From positions 6,510,001-6,574,000 of the forward strand of contig JARUPY010000397.1 of the NCBI GenBank assembly GCA_029817715.1: a DNA stretch of 64,000 nucleotides, read 5' to 3'. The notes under the pieces are model-generated. The model saw only the letters and a list, made by a program, of their open reading frames with translations, did not search any database and was not told the DNA's origin. The DNA is from Melastoma dodecandrum (taxonomy: Eukaryota > Streptophyta > Magnoliopsida > Myrtales > Melastomataceae). Below, piece after piece: positions 32,700 to 44,100 of this stretch. Numbering within the stretch: the stretch's first letter is position 1; every line of letters starts with the position of its first letter. Position numbers and translations under genes: made by a program.

Positions 32700-34005
32700 T
32701 GATGCGTGTCGTCAACGCAATAAAAATAAAATCTTATTTCAACCATACTAAAATAGCTATGACAAGCAAGGGTCGTTCACTTAGAGAATTGTACTGACAA
32801 AATTCTTCTAGTGTTGTTATTAGGAATCAATCAAGGTCAAGTAGAAAATAAAGTTGAGATTTGTTGAAAGAAAATGATTAATAAAATCAGCAAAGAAGAC
32901 TATCAATAATGAAAAAGTCTAGAACATCCGACTAACCCTAGCATCCTATGCATTTGATCCCCCTCTTTCTAATGCCAACGAATCATCGAATCACTAATCA
33001 GGATTTGAATATCTCCTCGTATTTCTCTCGAACATACAAGAACGTATCACCATATATCAAATTCCTTACTATATTTCTAGGTAAGAAACTAGTGATGACC
33101 CATTACGATTCAATCTTAATTGATTACCTAAGGTGTCCTGGTATATTCATATCTTTCACACAATTAGTCCGGTTTTCCAACATGTAGACTACTTAGGTTA
33201 TCCAATTCGAGGTCTAAGTTAGACTACTCTCTCGAGTCTCCCTAAGTTATTGGATCAATGCTAACCGGTGATCAAGCATTTAACACGCATTAAGAGCTTA
33301 ATTGGATAAATAATTATAACTATTCGATTCACAATAAGAAAACGAGGTCACGAGCTACATAGGAACATGAGGTTCCGTCGTAGTCCTAGAAAAGTGAATT
33401 TGTTCATAATTGAAATAATACAAAACATCAATTCAAGTCTGAAAATAAACGACGTCAAAAAAACTAAGGCGAGAAAATTAGGTAGGGTAGACTCCAGTCG
33501 TTGGCTCTTGTCACCAGCTTCCTCCTAATGTCCACACCCCCCTTCCAAAATAAGAAACCTCCCTATTTAAACCACAGGGTAGTCTTAGACAATATTTCCC
33601 CTAAAATACCTAAAGTACCCTTACATAGTTTTTAAATGAGAATAAAGGGACCAAATCTCCTAAGCAAATAAAATAAAAGATCTACTAATGTGGAGAGACG
33701 ATCTTAAAAAATGAAAGGTTGGAGACCACGCACGGATGCATCCTCCATGGCAGAAGAATGCGTCTGTCTCAAGTCAATTTGCCAAGTTGCCTACGGATGC
33801 ATCTTTCTGGTCGGACGGATGTGCCCGTCTCTAATCCTCATGAGAGTCAATGATATCCACTACCTTGGCTTGACCCTTAGCTCATTCCTTTTGCATTCAA
33901 CCTTTATTCATAGACATCCACATAAGAAACTTCAACTCAATAAAATAATAAAAATATGTAAACATATAAAGACTCAACTACGAAATGCAAATCAATCAAA
34001 AAACA
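32700..34005 (-). repeat. Athila 5' LTR
   Basis: Plus strand start TGATGCGTGTCGTCAACGC. It matches 14670-15584 plus 20485-20754 along its whole length, except for an extra segment of about 100 bp (about 33330-33430, with CGAGCTACATAGGAACATGA). The outer end fades at about 34005, where homology to the other copy stops. Confidence 0.8.
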
Positions 34006-34036
34006 CTCAAAATAACGTCAAAGATCTACGAACTAA

Positions 34037-34375
34037 TCACATTAATGCCCATATGAGTGGCTAAATAACTCCACGCATATTAATGCCCACATGAGTGGCT
34101 CCACTTTCGTAGAGTTACCTGTTTAACTTTTAAGGCTTATGATTTAACTTTTAATATTTGTGTTTAAAGTTTTGGGTGTATAATTTATGATTTAGTTTTT
34201 GGTGGTAATATTTTGGGTTTATAATTTATTATGTTATTAATTAAATATATTATTTTATAATGTAAAAGTATTAAAAAATAATTCTATATAATAATCAAAC
34301 ATTGCCCTTAACATAATTAAAATAATATAAAAATAAAAAATTGCAACCTTTAGATTATAAATAGAATTATGTAAG
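34037..34375. repeat. Short direct repeat and AT-rich dispersed repeat
   Basis: TTAATGCCCA(T/C)ATGAGTGGCT occurs twice (34042 and 34079). It is followed by AT-rich sequence made of degenerate GTTTAACTTTTA/TTTGGGTTTATAA units and an AATTAAAATAATATAAAAAT stretch. The same AT-rich family appears at 55740-56450. No coding potential. Confidence 0.5.
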
Positions 34376-34419
34376 AAAAGTGGAGGATTCGAATCCACCC
34401 AAAACCCTACCGTTCGGAC

Positions 34420-34545
34420 TGTTGGGCCAGCACAAAAAGCCCAGCAATAATATTCAATCCCATATCCAGAGCCCAATTGGCACACATTAAGCCCATTGGT
34501 CGGGCCCATTGAGTGTGAGCCCATTGGGCCCATTCACCGCCCATG
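34420..34545 (+). promoter_or_regulatory. Promoter-like cluster of TGGGCC / GCCCA boxes
   Basis: Within about 125 bp there are at least eight GCCCA or TGGGC(C/T) boxes: GTTGGGCCAG, AAAGCCCAG, AGAGCCCAATTGG, TTAAGCCCATTGG, CGGGCCCATTG, GAGCCCATTGGGCCCATTCA. These are site II/TCP-binding type elements that cluster in promoters of plant housekeeping genes such as ribosomal and mitochondrial protein genes. The short ORF at 34580 follows at a distance expected of a 5' UTR. Confidence 0.5.
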
Positions 34546-34579
34546 TCAGATTTCATTTTCCCCCTCGTCGGCAACGAGA

Positions 34580-34708
34580 ATGAAAATCACCGGGTTTTTC
34601 GTCTCCCACTTGCTTTTGGACGGAGTCCCCGGAGATGCGAGCTTCGTCCCTGCCGAGCTGATGAAGTCGAAGAGTTATAAGGATGAAGATGAAGTCGAAG
34701 AGCTATAA
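34580..34708 (+). CDS. Short orphan ORF downstream of the GCCCA-box cluster (possible captured 5' exon)
   Basis: An ATG at 34580 opens 42 codons: MKITGFFVSHLLLDGVPGDA, then SFVPAELMKSK and an acidic DEDEVEEL. I do not recognise a family. A GATGAAGTCGAAGAG(T/C)TATAAG unit is repeated at 34660-34730, partly tandem, giving the Glu/Asp-rich end. No downstream exon could be identified, so it may be the first exon of a gene moved or duplicated without its body, or chance. Confidence 0.3.
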   Translation: MKITGFFVSHLLLDGVPGDASFVPAELMKSKSYKDEDEVEEL

Positions 34709-34989
34709 GAATGAAGATGAAGTCGATTCCGTATGTTAACACTTCACTTCACTTGAAAGAATGGAGAAGCTTATGCCCTGGCATACCTTTTCCAGTAATT
34801 GAGTAAATTAATAACATCGCTTCCAAGATTGACCTACCTGGTATGGCGTACCTGCGACATTTGACGTTCAAGATCTTGCCTTATACAATAATAATGACAG
34901 ATAACCCCTTGATTTAAGGACAAATCTTCTTTTACAAATAGATTATGATGACAGATCGGACGAATAAAGCTATGAAGTTTGGCACGAAG

Positions 34990-35600
34990 TAATTAGGGCA
35001 GTCGAGGTGGGAACTACCTACACGCTTTTGGAATAGTCGAATTAAGTCGCCGACTAGAAGACGATCGACACAGGGCTCGACTCAGGAAGTCAGTCGACTA
35101 TCCAAGATACCAATCGACTCAAAGAAAGTCGATTGTTAGGACCAAAGGATTCTAGTCACAAATCATCCCTCAAGAACCAGCTCATTTGAGTGGATGTGGA
35201 AGCCTTTTATAAAGACCACTCAACCGTTTGCTCCCCATTTATAACTACGCGTACCTCAAGATCACGCATGCAGCTCCATCACAACGGTGCATTTATTTCT
35301 TTCCTTTTTCTCTTTCTTGTACGTAACACCTATATAAGAAGGGCTGCTTTGTAATCGTTGAGAACACATATCCTTCTTGGCTTAGTAATTCCAAGTGTCG
35401 GGAGTTATACCAAATCTAATTGTGATGTGTTCAATCCCGATGATGTTCGTTGTATTCGTGACTCTCTGAGTTTGATTCGTACATTCTCAGGTGATGAGTC
35501 GCATTGCATGGAACATTGCCGTGTTAGGAGTTCGCCTTCGTATTTCGGTGCTTCGTTAAATCCATTTTTTTTGTAATGAAAAATCCTAATCTCGACATTA
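34990..35600 (+). repeat. LTR-like remnant with TATA box and GTCGA repeats
   Basis: Many GTCGA/TCGAC motifs stand between 35030 and 35130. A CCTATATAAGAAGGG TATA-like box lies at about 35330 and is followed by a T-rich transcribed-looking stretch (short open frame 35358-35576 of unrecognised sequence). The layout resembles the U3-R-U5 of a retrotransposon LTR, but I find neither clear ends nor a partner copy. Confidence 0.25.
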
Positions 35601-35749
35601 GTATTACACCTTTACTCCCTACGGAATGAATATTACACGATACACCTCGCTTATTATTCGCATGTAATTTGGAAGCTACTGATCAACGAAAAAAAAAAAA
35701 ACGAAGGCCTTAGACCGATAAGGTCGGCTTTGGAACAATGGAGTTTTCC

Positions 35750-38700
35750 TCAGGACCCGATTCGTTCTAGATTCTCAGCGACAGTTTTCATCCTAGGTCG
35801 GATCTCGGGATCGCTCTCCGTGCAGGCCAGGGCGACATGGAAGGCCGCCAACACCTCTTTTTTCGCATGGACCTCTTGAAGCAACACGGGATCGACCATC
35901 TCCGAGAGCGGGACCTCCTCGTCGAACCCTTTCCTCACCCACTTGACGATGTCCGGCACCTCGACGGACGTCGAGGTCGTGGGCGATAGCTCGAGGGACT
36001 TCCCCGTGAGCAGCTCGAGCAGCACCACCCCAAACGAGTACACGTCCCACTTTTGTGCAGGCCTGCCCCCGGGGCCCCTGGCCTCGGGCGCGCGGTAGGT
36101 GTTGGACCTGTCGGATTGGGCTGGCCTGAAGTAAGGAAGGGCCCCGCCCATGAGTCCTCCTCCGGACGAGGCCTCGGGCTGGTCATTGCCGGTGATGGTG
36201 ACGAGCCTGTTGAGGCCGAAGTCGGAGATGTGAGGGTGGAAGTCGTTGTCGAGGAGGATGTTGGAGGGCTTGATGTCGCCGTGGACGAACTTCCGGGGGC
36301 TGCACTCATGTATGTAAGCGAGGCCCCTCGCGGTGCCCTTGGCGATCTTGAGCCTGGTGGACCATGACAAGCTCGAAGAGGGTTGCCCACTTTTCCCTAA
36401 AGAGAAAAAAAAAAACACTTTCAAAGAACTTGTCATCTAACCATGCACAATACCTTCGGATTCATTCTTACATGCTTTCAAAATATGGTTAGTACATTGG
36501 GATGGGACACACCTGGCTTCTATGGATTCTAACACAAACATGTATATATATATATATAAGGATTTTGTTAATGAGTGCCTTAAGGGTACCAATCTAATAC
36601 CCTTTAAATATAGCAATTTAACATTTATTATACCTTAGAATATATTAAAATTAAAAAATTATAATTAATGTCATTAATCATTATATGATTACTATTTATA
36701 ACCACTCAACGAGTACCCTACAGGTTAACAAAAAACCCGACCACATGGAAGTGGTAACTGATGAATTGAAGGAACCCCAATACCTCAATAACTCAACTCC
36801 ACCTAACATTCACAATAATTCACTCCAAGATGCATTAAATTCAACTTCTAAAAGATATTAAAAAAAAAAAAAACAATCAATCCCATTGTTGCCATGTTAC
36901 AGGAGGACCACCAAATCCGAGGACCATTCATCATCTTTTATTTCATGCAATTAAAGATTTGTTCCTTTGCAATGAAACCATCATCAGTAATAATACCACA
37001 TGCTAATCTCATGCAATGATGATGACCTCTGCAATTCTCCCATCGTAGACATTCCCCCGCCCCCACCCACCTAGCTGAACAAATATTCGGGCATTGGCTT
37101 AAATATCATTAACTTTCAAATACAACTAATTGACTTAATTTTTATATATATAAAAAAGAAATCTAGTCAAAAAGAGATCACTTTTTACTTTTAGTTGAAC
37201 TAACCACGTGATGTTAACTGATCTACACTTACCCCTATGACTCGTAAAATTAATATATATGTGGGGGATGCCTATAGATTAGGGCCGGTCCATATGTAAA
37301 GGGCAAAGGAAAAAGTAAGAACAGCTACTACTTCAACGTAGAGGCAAGTAAGAAAAAGGCAAGAAAGAGAAAAAATTCAATAATTTATTTTTAATGGTAC
37401 GGTCGGATGAGAAAAGGGAGAATTAGAAATTTAAATTAAATTTATTAGATAAAAAATGACACGAGGGAGGGTAGTAGAACTCGGGGGGGTGGTCAACGCC
37501 CTGACGCTTTGGACTTTTATTCATTTTAGTAGTAAAAAAAAAAAAGGAAGCGAGAGAAAAGTTAACCTCGAAGTAAGGAGGAGAGGCTGCCGTTGGGGAT
37601 GAAGTCTGAGATGAGGAGCTTCTCATCGGAAGCCCAGTAGTAAGCCCTCAGCCTGACCACGTTGGGGTGCTTCACCCTCCCGATCGCCTGGACCTCCCCA
37701 ACGAACTCCCTGTACCTCTGATCCCCACCTCCCTCCCCAATCCTCCTCACGGCCACCGGCACCCCGCTCCCCAGCACTACCTTGTACACTATCCCTAGCC
37801 CACTCTTCCCCAGTACGTACGCCGATGCCCTCAGCAGCTCGTCCAGCTCGAACTCGAACCCCCCTTTGTCCACTGCCACCAGGTCTCCCCCTCCCCCTCC
37901 CCCATCCCCTTCTCCCACTTCCCCCCTGCCCCCACCCTTCTCTCCTCCCCCGTCCTCGCTCTCGTAGTTGCTCCCTGCCCTTTCCCCGCAGGGGAAGAGG
38001 AAACCCCACCCCCCTTTCAGTCTGCGACCGCCGCTCCTCCCGCCCAGCTTCGCCTTGCCGGTGCAGCTGCAACCCCCGCCCCCGCCGTCCTTCCTCTTCC
38101 AGTATACGTAGACAATTACCAGCCCGATCAACGCGACCGCAGCCGCATCGGCCACGGATATCAGGACGATCAGTCCCTGGCTCGGACCTTTCCTGGAGGA
38201 GGAATGATGCCTGCCGATGCCCGTGCTAGCAGTCTCCTGTGGCGAGTCCCGAGCGGCAGCCAAGGATGCGTTCTCGCAGGTTTTCTGGAGGGGAAACCCG
38301 CAGAGGAGCGGGTTGTCAAGGAATGCCGTCGGCCCCTGGTTCGAGAAGGATCCTATCTGGGGTATCTCCCCGCTCAAGTTGTTGCTCCGGAGATCCAAGC
38401 TGACAGTCACAGGGAGGTTCCCCAGCGACGCGGGAATTGGGCCGGAAAGGAAATTGTTGGACAAATTGAGGGTGCCGGAGAGTGATTTAAGCTCCCCGAT
38501 CTTGGCGGGAATGTGGCCGGTGAACCGATTCATGGATAGGTCGAGCTGGAGAAGGCTGGAGAGGGAGGGCCAAATCCCAGCAGGGATTTCTCCAGAGAAT
38601 CGGTTGGTGGAGAGGACCAGGCGTTGGAGGCCGTTGCAGCGGGAGAGGTCTGACGGGAGCTCACCGGAGAGGGAGTTGTTGGAGAGGTCGAGGTTCTGGA

Positions 38701-39130
38701 GGCGGGGGAGGGAGCAGAGGGATGGGGGGAGGCTGCCGGAGAGGTTGTTGGAGTAGAGGAAGAGGGCGTGGAGGGAGGTGTCATTGAAGAGCTGGTCGGG
38801 AATGGGGCCATAAAGGTTGTTGCCGTGAAGGTTGAGCCTGCGGAGGTAAGAGAGGGAACCGAGCTCAGAAGGGATGTAACCCCTGAGGTTCCTGGCGGCG
38901 ATGGAAACAGAGACGACACGGGGGTTGTTAGGGTCGCCGGATACGTTGGAGCAGGAGACGCCTGTCCATCGGCAGGGGTCGGGGTCGGAGTCTGACCAGT
39001 CGGAGAATGGGGAGGGGTCGACGGGGTCGGTGGCGGACTTTAGGGAGAGGAGGGCGAGACCGTCGGGGTTGAGGGAGGCGGCGAGAGGGGGGATGATGAT
39101 GAGGAGGAGGAGGATGGGGAGGAGGCCCAT
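35750..39130 (-). CDS. LRR receptor-like kinase, close to At1g67510 / ZAR1 group
   Basis: A two-exon gene. Exon 1 is 39130-37567, a 1170-nt intron (37566-36397, GT...TTTAG) follows, and exon 2 is 36396-35750. Joined in phase they give 736 residues. Residues 1-18 are a signal peptide, about 20-60 the LRR N-cap with CRWTGVSC, and about 72-260 LRRs (LDLSNNSLSGELP type). A single membrane helix is near 319-343. A Gly-rich juxtamembrane insert is at about 395-416, and the kinase runs from about 440, with GKSGLGIVYK. The usual VAVK lysine is Arg (VAVR 459-462), the catalytic loop is HGDIKPSN instead of HRD, and DFG is present: a non-RD, possibly weak kinase, as in its family. SLSGTLNLS and GPTAFLDNPLLCGFP are signatures of this subgroup. 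It acts at the plasma membrane; ligand unknown. It looks intact. Confidence 0.92.
36397..37566 (-). other. Intron of the LRR receptor-like kinase
   Basis: AT-rich, phase-1 GT-AG intron in the middle of the kinase domain, after SLSSLLR. It holds a short (AT)n run at about 36541-36559 and A/T homopolymers. No embedded gene is seen. Confidence 0.85.
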
Positions 39131-40401
39131 TGGCTGCCGGGACAGGCAGGGGGTTGAGTGTGTGTTGCGTGTCAGAAAGAGTGGAATGCGCGGGGAATTG
39201 TAGTGTGTAATAAGTAGTGGTAGTGGGGGAATGCTGCAGTGGAGGAGGAGGATGACGATGGATGGTTTTTAAAAAGGAGGGGAATGAGTCCATGTAACAA
39301 GCCCCAATCACCCGGGGCACGGCGTACTTGAATGAAATCAATTGTGGTTCCTATAGTTATGAGTGAGAAACATGGATTTTTAAAATGGTATTTGAATAAT
39401 TTTAAAATTTCGTATAGGAAACATCAAATCATTTTGAGTCAAATTTTTTATTTTATCATTTTGTTATATAATTTTATCATCAAATTTAATTTTTATTTTA
39501 ATTTTGGTCAATCTTAAATTCTTATAGCGAAAGTCAAACAAAGTTTTAATATAGTCTGACCGTGTCCTATAACGATGGAGTTTCTCGTTCATTCGCCTCA
39601 TGATTCACTTTACCCACAGTAATAGCCCTCTAATATATTATCATCCGACCTTCATGAATTTTGCATATTCTTTTACGTTAGTAACTATTGTCCAACTTCG
39701 ACTTTCAATTCACTTGATTTGTCAATCAAAGAAGTTTAATTATTATTTCCTATTTATTTTTAACTCTTTTTTTTAATCGATAAATGAAAATTATCTATTA
39801 AAGTCCGGCATTCACGATAAAATTCAAGATTGACCAAAATCAAAATAAAATAAAAATTAATGAAAAAATTATATAATAAACTAAATTAATGATAAAATTA
39901 AAAATTGACTCAAAATTAACTAATAATAAAAAAACGATATTATGAGAGGGGGGTGGGGGACTCCTCTCATTAAATACCCCTAAAAAATAGGTGCATCCCC
40001 CTTTTTTTAATTACTATTACCAGGTGTGTGTGTGTGGGTGGCTTCCATCTTAAATATTCACTCCCAACATTTAATTAATATCCATTTACACGAAACCAAT
40101 TGAAGTGTGTCTTTTCGAGGGTTTAGCTTAGTTAAATTAATTATATTTTTTTTTATTGAATTAGCTTACATAAACGACGTGTTTGAAAGAAATGAAATTT
40201 TTCGTTAGAGTTAATAATCCCAGCGTTTAGCATTGGCCGTCTTTAAATCGATTGGCTTGGCCAGAGTCTAATGGCGGGGTCTTGTCGGCGGGTTTCATAT
40301 TCCATTTGCAATATCACTCTTCTGTTATCATCATCATAGTTGTTGGTGTTGTTCATGACGCATCTTGAAATGCACATAGCTTTAGGGGAAAGGGAAATGG
40401 G

Positions 40402-40430
40402 AATAATAATAATAATAATAATAATAATTG
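40402..40430. repeat. (AAT)n microsatellite
   Basis: Nine or so uninterrupted AAT/ATA units. Confidence 0.9.
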
Positions 40431-40486
40431 GTAGACTCCAAACTACATGGCTTAGGACATACAATTGTATCATTGGGAGGAGCTGG

Positions 40487-40508
40487 GTATCATCATCATC
40501 ATCATCAT
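40487..40508. repeat. (ATC)n microsatellite
   Basis: Seven ATC units. A shorter ATC run occurs at about 40326. Confidence 0.9.
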
Positions 40509-41139
40509 GGAGATATTGGATAAATGAAAGAAATGTAGTATCTACTTCCAATCATGAGGACAAGCTTCCAAGGCAACCCAACCCCCGTCTAATTAATATC
40601 TACCCCCCATTCACAATCCTATCCATCTCTCATTATTGCCATGTGCACACACACGAGACAAAATATTGAACATAAAAAAGAAAGAAATGGAATTCGCCGA
40701 ATTGATGGGGGGGGATGCCTGATTGCTTTTGAGGGACATCCCTCCTCCACACGTCATCATCATCTAAAATGAAAGACCTACTGTACATAATCTCATTTAT
40801 GGCATCACATGATTAGATAGAGTGCTTATTGACTAATTGTAAATAATAAAAGTATTAATTTTTACAATTAGTTAAATAATATCCTTTTTCGATGTTAAAT
40901 ACACATAGTTTGTCGGTAAAAAAAAAAATAAAGAATTCAATATTTTAAACATGTTTCACATGAGAAAACATCGAAGACCAAATCACAAGTATTTTTTTTT
41001 TTGGGCACTTTATCAAAAATATCCCAAAGTTACAAAATTTTTCCAATCTACCCTAAGGTTTAGAAAATATCTCTCTGTATCCTAAACTTTGACACAGTTT
41101 CGAAAATATCCATCAAAGTTCCAAAATAAGATTTTCTAA

Positions 41140-44100
41140 ATGGCTGGAGAAGGAAAATCCTTAGGAAATCCTTCTGGGACTCCATCTCGTTTTGAGTTCG
41201 TTCCAGAGGCTAGATTGTCTCCTTTTGGAGTTAGCAAGAGTATAAATGATATTTTAACTCAGGTAACCATTCAAGGGAGCAATGAAAGTCTAGAAAGCCG
41301 AAACCAAATGGCAAAGGAAGTAGGCTCCATTGTAAACACAATGTTAGACGCTCTGGAAAGAGAAAGAGGTTTAAAAAGGCCTGAAGCCGAGGCGACCTCT
41401 GGACTGGAAAGTACTACGGGAAAACCAGTCGAAAGATTGAATCTGGGAGGAAGAAATTCCAAACAGAATCAAGGCAAGAGTGTGGATGAGATGTATAAAG
41501 AGTCAGTGGCTCCTTACATTTTAGACTCACAAAGGCGAAGTGCAAACTTGAACTCCCAAAGTGGGGAGTTGGCAAAAGACTTAAGGAAAGCCTTAGGTCT
41601 GGCAGAAGATACCCCAGTTCATTTAGACAACAGAACGTTTAACGAACTGGTAACTGCGAAGAGGGAAATTTACAGGCCCGATTATCCTCATCGGACTAAA
41701 AAAGAGTTTGTCCCAAGGGATAATATTTTAAAGCCAATAATAACCCCTGGTGCTTTTCTGGACATTGATTGTGAAAAGCATGTATCTGAAAAGATAGATG
41801 AGTGGTTATCACTTATTCGGATGACGGCGTCTGCGGGAGGAGTACCTCCTGGAGCAGTCTACGAATTATGTGTGGCAGCCCTTATGGGTACAACGCAGAA
41901 ATATTGGAAAACCTTAGTGGCGCACACAGACATTAAGGAAAAGATAGATCAAGCGCTGACGGTCGATGGAGTATTGGCAATAATAGCTGATGCCCTGAAA
42001 CATGAGTTCTGTGGTTTCGCATTATCCACTGAGACTGTGGAAAAGGAGCAGTCATTGACCGCTCTAGTTAAACTACAGATCTGTGATATGTGCTGGTTTG
42101 ATAGCTACGTGTGTGAATTCCAGAAGTATTATTACAATCTGGATGTAGTATCTCAACAGTTCATATTAGGAACCTTTTTTGCAAAACTTCCCGAACCTTG
42201 GCCGGAAGTTGCACAAAAGGCCTATGAATTACTTTTGAGTGAGGGAAAGATAGTCTCTGGACTCGGAGGTAAGATTCAGGCAGTAAAGTACGCAATGCGC
42301 AAAGCATGTACTGAGCTCCAGGTAAAAGAGGCAGCTAAGAAGCTACCTTACCTAAACAAGAGCTGTTGTTCTCAAATTGAGTATGTGCCTGGGAGATATG
42401 GATGCGATACTCGCAGTATTCCAGGAGACTCTTTGAAGAGAAGAAACTTTCCTAGTAAGAGGAAGTTTGTTGGGTACAATAAAAAGAAAGTTTGGCCCAA
42501 GAAGGACTTCCAGCGTAAGCAAAAGGAAAGTCCTGCTTACAAACCAAGGAGGTTTGTGAGGAGAAGGGATAACCTAAAGGATAAAGATAGGATCGATGCT
42601 TTCAAGAGAAAGCATGGCAGAGAGCCTAAATGTCCTAAAGGAAAACCTTTGTGCAGTTGTAATTGCTGCTGGTTTTGTGGTTCACAAGATCACAAAGCGG
42701 ATAGTTGTCCAAAGAAGAACCAAATGAGAGAAAGACTCTGGATGGTCTTCATAGATGACAGGAGTCATGAGGAAGAAGTCATTGCTTATGAACCAATAGA
42801 TGAGCAGGAGATTTCCGACTTAGACTCGGAAGTAGAGTCGATTTATGAGATAGTGTCAGATTATGATACAAACTCAGACGATGACTCTGATCTCTGGAAA
42901 ATGCATCTGTTTATGATGAGAGCAGAGCAAAACGGAGATGGTGACGAGATGGTTCCGTTGGAAGCGTCTAATCAGGTACTGGAGGAAACCCACCAGTATG
43001 AAGATCCATCCCAGTCAGTTCTGGAATGGAGGTTGCCTAATGTTAATGTGAGGGAGGTCTATAACATATCGAGATTCAATTTTAGATCGATAATAGACAT
43101 TTCACAAACAGAGGCAACGGCTCAAGTTACAAATACGGAGCTTGAGACGTTGGATATTCCATTACTCAACGTACAACGCATTAGGGAAACCATGCAACGT
43201 GCGAGAGGTGTATATAATTATATACACATTGGGTTGATCCAAGTAGGACTTATCCCGCTATTCCATCTTCCAGCGGATAGTCCTGTGGTAGCAGCTGTGA
43301 TCAATAAACGATGGCGAGAGTTTAGAGATCAGCTGATATCAGGAATACAGGCCAACCTAGCACACGGCCCTGTATGGTTCCTGGTCCATCCAAATTTCAT
43401 GATGGCCCTGAACGATCGCTGTTTGGGAAATTCATTGACCTTGAGAATCAAATCAATGAATATGGATCGAATGAATTCCCAGGCCAAGTTTTTGGCGTAT
43501 CACACTAGAGTAATTTACCGACTGGTAAATACCACTAGCCCTAGTGTGAGGAACATCTCAAGACTTACTGAGTTGTTCGAAGAAGGTCATAATAACTACC
43601 AACAGTTTCATAGGCGAGAGGTAAACCCACTGGAGTTAACCTGGCCAAGAAACTGGGTTATGACTGAACCTGGTAGTAGCTCTAGACCGATTAGTGCGGC
43701 GAATATCCGACAGAGAGGTAACGAGATTACTTTAATGTTGGGTGAACCGTCTAGAGACAGTTTTAGAGCTGATAGGCATCTGCCTATGAGGATGCCACTC
43801 TTGAGAGAGCCAAGAGCACATACGCTCTCTGATGTTTCTTCTAGAGCTAGTGATGTGGGAGAGGACATAATTGTGTCCCGACCAGCAGAAGCATCTACTC
43901 CACCACTAATAGAAGAGATGTCTCGAAGGTCTGTTGATTCGAGAGCCCTGTCGCAACATACGGGTAGAATCGTAGGGTATAGACAGGTATCATTACCAGT
44001 CTATGAAGACCCTGTAGATCAAACGAGAGAGGAATCTATAAGGATGTTAAGAGTTACCAATATGGAAAACTCTTTATCTGAGATTCCTGAAGTTTGTAAG

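Larger units (their letters stand above)
14670..34005 (-). mobile_element. Athila-type Gypsy LTR retrotransposon (decayed, hosts two later insertions)
   Basis: A minus-strand element between LTRs at 14670-20754 (split) and 32700-34005. Reading leftward it holds an Athila-type primer site, gag (32573-31766), protease (31088-30636), RT (30115-29021), RNase H (29051-28800), integrase (28690-27440) and an env-position ORF with a plant transposon domain (26935-25869). The order matches Athila elements. All frames carry stops and shifts. A Copia element interrupts the 3' LTR, and a hAT element interrupts the region between the env-position ORF and the 3' LTR. I could not find a clean target-site duplication. 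Confidence 0.8.
39131..41139. other. Intergenic region between the receptor kinase and the pararetrovirus
   Basis: The first 150 bases hold the pyrimidine-rich leader of the receptor kinase (CT-rich on its strand). The rest is AT-rich with no gene. Short open frames at 40243-40669 come from microsatellites. The 160 bases before the viral ORF contain a degenerate AAAATATCC/AAACTTTG unit repeated at about 41015-41120. I find no caulimovirid-type Met-tRNA primer site here. Confidence 0.5.

Noticed and set aside
34990..35600. Complete solo LTR next to the receptor kinase
   Set aside because: A TATA-like box and a U3-like repeat region exist, but no TG...CA ends or duplication could be fixed. Kept only as a low-confidence remnant.
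36053..36367. Plus-strand frame opposite kinase exon 2
   Set aside because: Gly/Val-rich antisense shadow of the kinase coding sequence.
37782..39341. Several open frames on the plus strand and on other minus frames across the receptor kinase exon
   Set aside because: Shadows of a GC-rich coding exon. The products are Pro/Ser/Arg-rich and have no domains, while the kinase frame has signal peptide, LRRs, TM and kinase motifs.
40243..40669. Open frames with runs of Ile or Asp/Ser
   Set aside because: Created by (AAT)n and (ATC)n microsatellites.
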